From Betaproteobacteria bacterium CG2_30_68_42 (GTDB lineage Bacteria; Pseudomonadota; Gammaproteobacteria; Burkholderiales; Rhodocyclaceae), in assembly GCA_001872285.1 (NCBI GenBank), contig MNXU01000024.1, positions 1-42,058 of the forward strand: a stretch of 42,058 bases of DNA, in the 5' to 3' direction. Numbering within the stretch: the first letter of the stretch is position 1; every line of letters begins with the position of its first letter. The translations under genes were made by a program, and so were the position numbers. Under the pieces are notes generated by a model. The model made no database searches. It had not been told where the DNA came from and saw only the letters and a list, made by a program, of their open reading frames with translations. This document shows, in pieces, positions 28,458 to 35,261 of this stretch.

Positions 28458-29576
28458 ATGCGGATCGGAACGTGTTCTCTGCTCGCCGTGGTTGGCGCGA
28501 TGTTGGCGGGCCCCGCTGCAGCCGCGCCCGCGCTGGCGGATCCGGCGGCGGGCACGCTCGCGCTGGTCGTCTCCGACCCGGTGAACCTCAGCCGGGCGGA
28601 CGGGCTCGCGTTCGATACCTTCGGCAACCTGTTCGCCGCGCGCGAGCGAACGGATTCCGCCGCAGGCGTTTCCTGGGTGAACCGAGAGACCGGCACCGCG
28701 ATCAGCCTGGTGTCCGGGATCTGGGGAGCCGACCAGATCGATATCCACCCTGACGGGCGACTCTACGTCACCAGCGAGCTGCCGGTCCCGACCGGTGCGT
28801 CGTATGACGCGTGCCGGCTCGTGGCTCCGGCATCGTTTTGCGATGGCACCGATTCGCGGCTGTTCCGCGCGACCCTTTCCTACGATGCGCTGAATCGGCC
28901 GGCCTCGGCCACGGTCGCCAGCGTCACGACCGGAATCGGCCTGAACGGGCCCGAGGGACTGGTCGTGCTGCGCTCCGACGGTCCCTATGGCAACGCCGGC
29001 GATCTTCTGGTGGCGGAGGATGCGACGCCGGGGCGTGTATTGAAGCTGGATGTCGCAGCAGCGCCTGCAGCGGTGACCGTGCTCACCGGCACGGGCGCGA
29101 ACCTGCACCGGCCCGAGGGCGCGGCCCTCGGCGATTTCGGCAGCGCGGCTCCCGCGGCGCTGTACGTGGCCGAGACCACCGACGACAACGTGTTGCGGAT
29201 CGGAGCCGATGGAGCCGCGACCGTGTTCGGCAATCCTTCCGCGGTGGGCCTGAACCAGCCGGACAACCTGGAGTTCGGGCCGGACGGATTCCTTTACGTG
29301 AGCGAGGACGTTGCGGCCGGCGGCGGGCGCATCGTCCGGATCGCGGCCGACGGGACGCACGAAGTGTTCGCAATGGGGTTTTCGTCTCCCCAGGGCCTCG
29401 CCTTCGACCCGGCCAACGGCGACCTCTACATCGCCGAGCAGGATGCCTCGAAGATCTGGCGCGTGCATTTCGCCAGCCCCGTGCCCGAGCCCGGCATCGC
29501 GTTCGAGATGATCGTCGGCGCGCTCGCGATGCTGCTCCTCCATCGCCGAAGGGCGTCGCGCCGCGTTCAGGGCTGA
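28458..29576 (+). CDS. PEP-CTERM sorting-domain protein with propeller-like repeats
   Basis: This is a 372-aa exported protein. It has a signal peptide (residues about 1-24, ending PAAAAPA) and NHL/SMP-30-like repeat units (GLAFDTFGNLFAAR, IDIHPDGRLYVTSE, NLEFGPDGFLYVSED, GLAFDPANGDLYIAEQD). It ends in a C-terminal PEP-CTERM tail: VPEPG, a hydrophobic segment (FEMIVGALAMLLL) and an Arg-rich end (HRRRASRR). That tail is processed by exosortase in organisms making exopolysaccharide. The ATG at 28458 is preferred over 28443 because AAGGAG (28446-28451) fits it exactly. No exosortase is in the window; its function is unknown. Confidence 0.83.
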   Translation: MRIGTCSLLAVVGAMLAGPAAAAPALADPAAGTLALVVSDPVNLSRADGLAFDTFGNLFAARERTDSAAGVSWVNRETGTAISLVSGIWGADQIDIHPDGRLYVTSELPVPTGASYDACRLVAPASFCDGTDSRLFRATLSYDALNRPASATVASVTTGIGLNGPEGLVVLRSDGPYGNAGDLLVAEDATPGRVLKLDVAAAPAAVTVLTGTGANLHRPEGAALGDFGSAAPAALYVAETTDDNVLRIGADGAATVFGNPSAVGLNQPDNLEFGPDGFLYVSEDVAAGGGRIVRIAADGTHEVFAMGFSSPQGLAFDPANGDLYIAEQDASKIWRVHFASPVPEPGIAFEMIVGALAMLLLHRRRASRRVQG

Positions 29577-29631
29577 CGGTCGCGGGTTGGCGGTGCTCGT
29601 GCGGGCGAGGCCGGTGACCGGCACCGGAGGC
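29575..29631. repeat. Dispersed intergenic repeat, copy 1
   Basis: This segment after the PEP-CTERM gene shares ACGGTYGCGGGTT, GGCGGT and then GGCGARGCCGGTGAC plus MGGCRCCGRAGG with a segment at 40561-40622 that also follows a gene. It contains a small GCCGG-TGA-CCGGC hairpin. Confidence 0.5.
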
Positions 29632-29690
29632 CAGATGGCGCCGGTTCTGCAGGCTCGGCCGTGCTAGCGTTGATCGGACTGGCGGATTTT

Positions 29691-29704
29691 TTGATCTGGA
29701 TCAA
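29691..29704 (+). promoter_or_regulatory. Perfect Fnr box upstream of ompW
   Basis: TTGATCTGGATCAA matches TTGAT-N4-ATCAA at all 10 positions. It is centred about 86 bases before the ompW ATG. A TTAAT-rich stretch 20-22 bases downstream (29725-29732) can serve as the -10. This indicates anaerobic induction. Confidence 0.75.
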
Positions 29705-29783
29705 TAAAGCGGAATCGTATAGGAGTTAATTTACCACGCTCGTATTAAGGTCTTTTCAACCATCACGACAGGGAGGTCTCTCG

Positions 29784-30434
29784 ATGCGGAACAAACTAAA
29801 GTTCGCAGTGCTCGCCGTCGCGCTGTCGGCCGCTGTTCCGGCCGTGGCACAACAGTCTGCGGAAGGCAACTGGATGGTACGGCTGCGTGCGCTCTATATC
29901 GATCCGGCGAACAATTCCGACGCGATCCCGGGGCTGGCGGTACCGGCCGACGCGATCGAAGTCAGCGACAAGTGGATTCCGGACGTCAACATCAGTTACT
30001 TTTTCACCCGGAATCTGGCGGCCGAACTGGTCCTGACCTATCCGCAGAGGCACACGGTGAAGGTGACGAGCAGTGCGCTCGGTGCGTTCGACGCCGGAAG
30101 TTTCAAGCATCTGCCGCCTACCTTGACGCTACAATGGCATTTCAACCCGGAGGGCACCTTTCGCCCCTACGTTGGTGCAGGCATTAACTACACTCTGCTG
30201 TCCAACGACAATCTGAGCGTTCCCACAGTCACCGGCCTCCATCTCGAGAACGACAGCTTTGGCGCAGCCGTGCAAGCCGGCATCGACTATAAGCTGAGCA
30301 AGTCGCTGTATCTCAACTTCGACGTCAAGAAGGTATACATCCGCAGCGACGTCACGGACGATACGGGGGCCAAGCTCTCACGGGTGGAGGTCGATCCGGT
30401 ACTGGTCGGTATCGGGATCGGGTACCGCTTCTAG
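29784..30434 (+). CDS. ompW: OmpW-family outer membrane protein
   Basis: This is a 216-aa eight-stranded beta-barrel protein. It has a signal peptide (residues 1-22, ending AVPAVAQ) and OmpW hallmarks: WMVRLRALYIDPAN, a central KHLPPTLTLQWHF, then FRPYVGAGINYTLL and a C-terminal aromatic residue (GIGIGYRF) for barrel insertion. OmpW forms a narrow hydrophobic channel for small non-polar compounds. A strong GGGAGG precedes the ATG. The perfect Fnr box upstream fits the known anaerobic induction of ompW in other bacteria. It is convergent with the phenol-type operon. Confidence 0.9.
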   Translation: MRNKLKFAVLAVALSAAVPAVAQQSAEGNWMVRLRALYIDPANNSDAIPGLAVPADAIEVSDKWIPDVNISYFFTRNLAAELVLTYPQRHTVKVTSSALGAFDAGSFKHLPPTLTLQWHFNPEGTFRPYVGAGINYTLLSNDNLSVPTVTGLHLENDSFGAAVQAGIDYKLSKSLYLNFDVKKVYIRSDVTDDTGAKLSRVEVDPVLVGIGIGYRF

Positions 30435-30452
30435 GCTCGTGAGATAGATTGC

Positions 30453-30486
30453 GCGGGAGGGCGGCGCCACCTCGGCGCGCTCCCGC
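30453..30486. terminator. Hairpin between convergent ompW and ppsC
   Basis: Seven-base arms GCGGGAG (30453-30459) and CTCCCGC (30480-30486) enclose a 20-base, GC-rich loop between two converging genes. There is no T tract, so rho-independent termination is not certain. Confidence 0.4.
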
Positions 30487-30518
30487 CGCTCCGGCCGCAG
30501 TCGCCGGTGTGCCGGCAC

Positions 30519-31196
30519 TCACGCGCCCGGCCGTTGCGCCTCGACCGACTCGATCACCGGGAACCCCGCCTCCTCGAGTGCGGAGGCGATTGCGCGCACG
30601 TCATCGGCATGGAAACGGACGATGACCTTCTTCTCCGGGGTGCCGGCAGCGCCGTTGCGGTCGTGGCGTCCGACCGGAATCAGCGCCAGCAGTACCGCTC
30701 CCGCGCTCTCGACGACATCGGCGATGTGGCCGAGCATGCCGGGACCGAGCTTCACCGGTGCCAGAGTCACGCCGCTGCGCCGCTCCCAGGCGCCGAGGCA
30801 ATGGGCTGCAAGCTGGAAGATCTCGTTCGCGGAGATCACTCCCACCACACGCTCGCCGTCCACCACCGGGAACTGCGCGACGCCCAGCTCCTGTCCCCGC
30901 AACAGGCAGTGTTCCATGGTGTCGTCGACCTGCACGGTCGCGGGGTTGCGCACCATGATGTCCCTGACCTTGACCCGGGTGACGAAGAAATTGAATTCGT
31001 CGGGGTCTTGCGTGCGCAGGACGAATTGCCCCATGCGAAGCAGGTTGGCGCGGGTCACCAGGCCGCGCAGCCTGCCGTCGTCGACCACCGGCAGCGCGTG
31101 CAGGTTGTTTTCGCTCAGCAGGCGCTTGGCCTCGGACACGAGCGTGTCACTGCCGATGGTGATCGGATCGGCCTGCATCCAGTTGCCCACGATCAT
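30519..31196 (-). CDS. ppsC: CBS-domain subunit of a phenylphosphate-synthase-type enzyme
   Basis: This is a 225-aa protein (about 24 kDa) with two CBS domains (about residues 5-60, MQADPITIGSDTLVSEA, and 82-135, IMVRNPATVQVDDTMEHC) and a C-terminal ACT-like region (GMLGHIADVVESAGAVLLALI). Phenylphosphate synthase of Thauera aromatica has three components of 70, 40 and 24 kDa; the smallest is a CBS protein that stimulates the reaction. Size, domain content and co-location with ppsA and ppsB support the same role. Here it is the last gene of the operon, separated from ppsA-ppsB by two genes, unlike the contiguous ABC order in Thauera. It starts 13 bases after the UPF0261 gene. Confidence 0.78.
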   Translation of the reverse strand: MIVGNWMQADPITIGSDTLVSEAKRLLSENNLHALPVVDDGRLRGLVTRANLLRMGQFVLRTQDPDEFNFFVTRVKVRDIMVRNPATVQVDDTMEHCLLRGQELGVAQFPVVDGERVVGVISANEIFQLAAHCLGAWERRSGVTLAPVKLGPGMLGHIADVVESAGAVLLALIPVGRHDRNGAAGTPEKKVIVRFHADDVRAIASALEEAGFPVIESVEAQRPGA

Positions 31197-31209
31197 TGGC
31201 GGTTCTCCT

Positions 31210-32460
31210 TCAGAATGCCGGCGCCTTCGCCGCCCGGAACACCCGCAGGAACTCGTCCACCGCAACGCGCGCGAACTCCGGCGTGTAGAGGTGCAGGTCG
31301 ACTTCCCTGACGCGGCCGGGCTCGTCGAGTTTCTGCTTCAGCCGCGCGACGAAGGCGGCATCGGCTGCCGGGTCGTGGATCGGCCGCCCCTCGCGATCGA
31401 GTGAAGACCAGCCCTTGAGCGGAATCAGGAAGCTCCATGGTCCCCTGGCGCGGTTGAGCCGCCCGGCGATCACGTCGGCGGCCTGGACGAGCTCGGCGGC
31501 GCTCGTGCGCACCTGAACGCGCAGGGTGTCCTGCACGAACTGCGCGCGCTCCGCGGTCTGCGCCAGCATGTCGGGGCGCCCGCCGTAGGACAGGATGTCG
31601 AGGCCGCAGGGCGCGAGCACCATGGGAATGCCGGTCTCGACCGCCGCCATCAGGCGATCCGGTCCGGGGTCGCGGTTGCCTTTGAACAGGTGTTCGACGA
31701 CACCGCCGATGCACAGGTCGATCACCCCGTGGAAGGCGCCGTCGCGGATCATCTCCTCCATCGCGCGGTCGCCCTTGCCCTGCGCATGGCAGACGACCGG
31801 AGTGAAGCCCGCCTCCTCCAGCATGGCGAGCGCCGCCTGCACCGCCATCTCGCCGAAGCTGAACGAGGAGATGGCGACACACGGTCTGTCGAAAACGATG
31901 TTCGGCCCCTGCGTCATCTCGACCATGCCGCAGATGGCGCCGACCGCGTTGACGATCTGCGCGCGCAGCAAGGGATTCATCTTCACGATGTCGAGCACCG
32001 TGTGGTGCATGGTGATGTCGCGGGTGCCGACATACTTGTCGATGTAGGCCGGGTGGGCGGCCATTGGCGAGGCCATCAGCTTCGGCATGCCGAAAGGCAG
32101 CCGCTGCATGATCGAGGTGGCGACCAGCGTCGCGGTGCCCCCGCCGATCCCGAAGATGCCATGCACGCGGCCCTGCGCCACCAGTTCCTCGACGATCGCC
32201 ACGGCGCCCCGGATCTGGTTGTCGGTAGCAACATTCCGCTCGCAGCGGTACTTCTCGCGCACCGCCTCGATCGGAAGCCCGCCGCGCGCGGCCACCTCCT
32301 CGGTGCGGATATCGCCGGGGAAGGGCGGCGGCTCCTCCATGCTGAAATCCAGCAGGATGGCCTCGTGGCCGCGATCGGCGATGAGCTGCTTCACGAAGAC
32401 GATGTCCTCGCCGCGCGTGTCCAGATTGCAGACGATGACGATGCCTTTTTTCGGGATCAT
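31210..32460 (-). CDS. UPF0261 / Tm-1-like ATP-binding protein
   Basis: This is a 416-aa full-length member of the UPF0261 family. The N-terminal Tm-1-like part starts GIVIVCNLDTRGED and carries the glycine-rich GIFGIGGGTATLVATSIM and LMASPMAAHPAYIDKYVG. The C-terminal half has VVCHAQGKGDRAMEEMI and GVIDLCIGGVVEHLF. Related domains bind ATP in the plant resistance protein Tm-1; the bacterial function is unknown. It lies inside the phenol-phosphorylating operon, 44 bases after the ubiD-like gene and 13 before ppsC, so it should be co-expressed with them. I know of no established step in anaerobic phenol degradation for this family. No transmembrane segment or signal peptide is seen. Confidence 0.82.
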   Translation of the reverse strand: MIPKKGIVIVCNLDTRGEDIVFVKQLIADRGHEAILLDFSMEEPPPFPGDIRTEEVAARGGLPIEAVREKYRCERNVATDNQIRGAVAIVEELVAQGRVHGIFGIGGGTATLVATSIMQRLPFGMPKLMASPMAAHPAYIDKYVGTRDITMHHTVLDIVKMNPLLRAQIVNAVGAICGMVEMTQGPNIVFDRPCVAISSFSFGEMAVQAALAMLEEAGFTPVVCHAQGKGDRAMEEMIRDGAFHGVIDLCIGGVVEHLFKGNRDPGPDRLMAAVETGIPMVLAPCGLDILSYGGRPDMLAQTAERAQFVQDTLRVQVRTSAAELVQAADVIAGRLNRARGPWSFLIPLKGWSSLDREGRPIHDPAADAAFVARLKQKLDEPGRVREVDLHLYTPEFARVAVDEFLRVFRAAKAPAF

Positions 32461-32504
32461 GTGCGCCGTCCGAGGGCGGGAGGCGTCCGTGCGCCGGAGG
32501 CGAT

Positions 32505-34019
32505 CTACTTGCCGCCCTTCGCTTTCGTCACTTCCGGCCGCGTCAGCCGGTCGATCATGCCGGCAACGGGACTGGCGCCAGCGAAACCGTATTCGTTCCA
32601 GCGCTCGGAGACCCGTTGCAGCATCTTGCGGTCCATGAAGATTTCGCTGGGCTTGTCCGTCCATTCGTAGGGCGTGCAGGCGTCCAGGATGATGCGGCTG
32701 GTGATGTCGCGGGCGTGGATGGGCAGCCCCGGATCCAGCGGCGTGGAGCGGCCGCGATCGATGATCTGGGCGGAACGCTTGGGGTCGAAGCGGGTCGCCA
32801 GTGCCCACCAGACGCGGTCCCAGTCGTCGGCTTCGATGTCGTGATCCACGACGATCACGCCCTTCACGCCGTAGTGACCGGTGGTGGTGGAGATGACGGC
32901 ATTGCCGACGTGGCTGGAGTGCCCCGGATACATCTGCCTGACCGACACCACGACCCAGAACCGGCCGCAGGCCTCGGGCGGGATATAGACGCTCTGGATG
33001 CCCGGCACCTTCATGGTTTCGAGGTCGTGCCAGAGCGTCGCGGTACGGTTCAGCGACTGGATCATGTGGATGTCGTTGATCGGCTTGCCCACGGTGGTGG
33101 ACCACATGATCGGCTGGTTGCGATGGAGAATGCGCTTCACGCGCAGCACCGGCTTGGGATAGTCCTTTCCCTTGTTGCCGGAGTAATAGCCGGTGTATTC
33201 GCCGAACGGTCCCTCTTCCATCAGCTCGTTCGGGTCGATCCAGCCTTCGGCGATGATCTCGGCGGTTGCCGGCAGGGTGAGGCCGGTGAGATCGGACTTG
33301 AACACCTGCACCGGCCGCCCGCGCAGCGAACCGGCGACGTCGTACTCGTCCACGTTGGCGCTCACCAGGGTCGAGGCGGCGAGAAACAGCACCGGATCGC
33401 AGCCGACCACGTAGGCCGCGGGCATCGGCTCGCCGCGCGCCTGATACTTCTTCATGTGCATGTCGCCGTGCTTGCCCTTGATGATCTGCGAGCCGAGGAT
33501 GTTCCGGCCCAACACCTGCGAGCGATAGGTGCCGAGGTTCGTCCAGCCGGTATCGGGATCGCGGGTCACAAGGAAACCGGAGGTGACGAAGAACCGGCCG
33601 CCGTCGTCGGGGTAGAACCAGGGCGAAGGGAACATCTCGATGTCGACGGCATCGCCCTCGATGACGTTCTCCGTCACCTGCGGGTTGTCGACGAACGCGG
33701 GCTTGACCATCGTCTTGGTGGTGAGCTCCATCCACCTCTTGGAGAGCTGGCTCATCGACAGCGCCGGATCCTGCTCGAGGGCGATGGCGAGCCGCCGCGA
33801 GGTGGTGAAGGCGCTGGTGAATACCGGAATGTCGTAGCCCTTGACGTTCTCGTAGAGCAGCGCCGGACCCTGCCGCTCCTCATTGACCTTCGAGACATGG
33901 CACAGCTCGAATTTCCAGTCCACTTCGGCCTTGATGCGGTGAAGCTGCCCATGTGCCTCCAGGGCGGCGATGTAGCTGCGGATGTCGTCGATGGGCTTTG
34001 CCCTGGTACGTGCTTTCAT
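32505..34019 (-). CDS. UbiD-family prenylated-FMN (de)carboxylase
   Basis: This is a 504-aa UbiD-family enzyme that would use prenylated FMN for reversible (de)carboxylation. Conserved residues align with A. niger Fdc1: N161 and R166 (TNLGTYRSQ; N168/R173), the KGKHGDMHMKKY segment, and E269-G-P-F-G-E274 (E277/E282) followed by YTGYY. The R166-E269-E274 catalytic set is therefore intact. Because it is co-transcribed with phenylphosphate-synthase-like genes, its likely reaction is carboxylation of an aryl phosphate to a 4-hydroxybenzoate-type acid. Characterised phenylphosphate carboxylase has two UbiD-like and two small subunits. Only one UbiD-like subunit is seen here and no UbiX, which makes the exact reaction uncertain. 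The ATG has GGAG before it. Confidence 0.85.
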   Translation of the reverse strand: MKARTRAKPIDDIRSYIAALEAHGQLHRIKAEVDWKFELCHVSKVNEERQGPALLYENVKGYDIPVFTSAFTTSRRLAIALEQDPALSMSQLSKRWMELTTKTMVKPAFVDNPQVTENVIEGDAVDIEMFPSPWFYPDDGGRFFVTSGFLVTRDPDTGWTNLGTYRSQVLGRNILGSQIIKGKHGDMHMKKYQARGEPMPAAYVVGCDPVLFLAASTLVSANVDEYDVAGSLRGRPVQVFKSDLTGLTLPATAEIIAEGWIDPNELMEEGPFGEYTGYYSGNKGKDYPKPVLRVKRILHRNQPIMWSTTVGKPINDIHMIQSLNRTATLWHDLETMKVPGIQSVYIPPEACGRFWVVVSVRQMYPGHSSHVGNAVISTTTGHYGVKGVIVVDHDIEADDWDRVWWALATRFDPKRSAQIIDRGRSTPLDPGLPIHARDITSRIILDACTPYEWTDKPSEIFMDRKMLQRVSERWNEYGFAGASPVAGMIDRLTRPEVTKAKGGK

Positions 34020-34109
34020 GCTTGCTCCGTTGGCGTCGTTGCGAATGAGGCGGTCTCCCGGCAGGCACCGTGCGGCGCGCTTCTCCCGCAGCGGGCTGTG
34101 TCGAACCGC

Positions 34110-35252
34110 TCAGCCCACTTTCTTGCCGGCCAGCATCCCGGACAGGATGTAGTCGATGGCCGATGCCGCCGGAGCAGAACCGGTGGCGGAGGCCTGGCTC
34201 TTTGCGCTCCAGACGGTTTCCGGCCGCGCCTGCAGGATGAAGATGTTGCCGCCGGCCGGCAGATCCTTGTCCACGGCCCACTCGATGTCCATCGGCCGGC
34301 CGTAGTGCTTCTCGATTCGCTTCCCCATCCAGGCGAGTTCCGTGATCTCGTCGTCGATCAGCGACTGCACCTTCTGCCGCTCGAACGGCACTTCCGTGAG
34401 CCGCGATGCCTGTGTCTTCGGATCGACCGTATGGCAGACGGTCTTCTGCGACACGGTGCGATCGATGATGTCCAACGTGATCTTGTTCACCACGAAGTGA
34501 TCCGGCGTGACCTCGCCCGAGACGACCGATTCGCCGAAGCCGAAGTTGGAATCGATGACGATGACCGAGCGATCGCCGTTGACCGGGTGCAGGGTGAACA
34601 TCACGCCGGCGGTGAAGGAGTTGGCCATCTTCTGCACCCCGACGCTGATCGCGACTTGGTCGGCGCCGTAGCCCCGGTTGGCGCGGTAGGCGATGGCGCG
34701 CCCGGTGTACAGGCTGGAGATGCAGCGGCGTATGTTGCTCAGCACCTCGTCGATGCCGCGTATCCAGAGGAAGGTGTCCTGCTGGCCCGCGAAGCTCGCG
34801 CCGGGCAGATCTTCCGCCGTCGCGCTCGATCGTACCGCGACCGGAACCGCCGGCACGCAGCAGCGCAGGGCGAGCTTGCGGTAGCACTCGGCGACGAGAT
34901 CCTCGAGTTCGGTCGAGAACGGCTGGGCCTCGATCAGCGCGCGGATGCGCGTGCTTGCGGCCTCGATGGCTTCGATGTCCTGTGCGTCGTGACCGGCGAG
35001 CAGAGTTTCGACCTCGCGCTCGATTCCCGCCTCGGCCATGAAGCGCCGGTATCCCTCGGTGGTGAGCGCAAAGCCGGGAGGCACGCGCACCCCGGCGTTG
35101 ATCAGCTCGCCGAGGGACGCGCACTTGCCGCCGACCAGGGGCACCGAATCCTTCAGGCATTCCTCGAACCAGCACACCAGAGGCTTGTGCGGAAGACCGG
35201 CTGCGAGCGGATCCGCCGGCGCCCGCGGGGTCACGGTCGTTTCACCGGCCAT
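34110..35252 (-). CDS. ppsB: ATP-binding subunit of a phenylphosphate-synthase-type enzyme
   Basis: This is a 380-aa protein (about 41 kDa) corresponding to the N-terminal ATP-binding domain of PEP synthase/pyruvate phosphate dikinase. Visible motifs are VGGKCASLGELINAGVRVPPGF, VAVRSSATAEDLPGASFAGQQDT, and the C-terminal MDIEWAVDKD followed by ILQARPETVWS. In Thauera this 40-kDa component works with the 70-kDa phospho-His protein to convert phenol, ATP and water to phenylphosphate, AMP and phosphate. It lies 9 bases downstream of ppsA. Length is as expected for a stand-alone domain without the swivelling or PEP-binding parts. Confidence 0.87.
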   Translation of the reverse strand: MAGETTVTPRAPADPLAAGLPHKPLVCWFEECLKDSVPLVGGKCASLGELINAGVRVPPGFALTTEGYRRFMAEAGIEREVETLLAGHDAQDIEAIEAASTRIRALIEAQPFSTELEDLVAECYRKLALRCCVPAVPVAVRSSATAEDLPGASFAGQQDTFLWIRGIDEVLSNIRRCISSLYTGRAIAYRANRGYGADQVAISVGVQKMANSFTAGVMFTLHPVNGDRSVIVIDSNFGFGESVVSGEVTPDHFVVNKITLDIIDRTVSQKTVCHTVDPKTQASRLTEVPFERQKVQSLIDDEITELAWMGKRIEKHYGRPMDIEWAVDKDLPAGGNIFILQARPETVWSAKSQASATGSAPAASAIDYILSGMLAGKKVG

Positions 35253-35261
35253 CGGCGGGCG

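Noticed and set aside
31210..31882. A separate small gene within the UPF0261 region in another frame
   Set aside because: Its codon pattern and composition are those of a frame-shifted reading of the UPF0261 gene, which is intact.
32505..34019. Naming the UbiD gene ppcA or ppcB (phenylphosphate carboxylase subunit)
   Set aside because: Family membership and context support a related role, but the other carboxylase subunits are missing and subunit identity needs a phylogeny.
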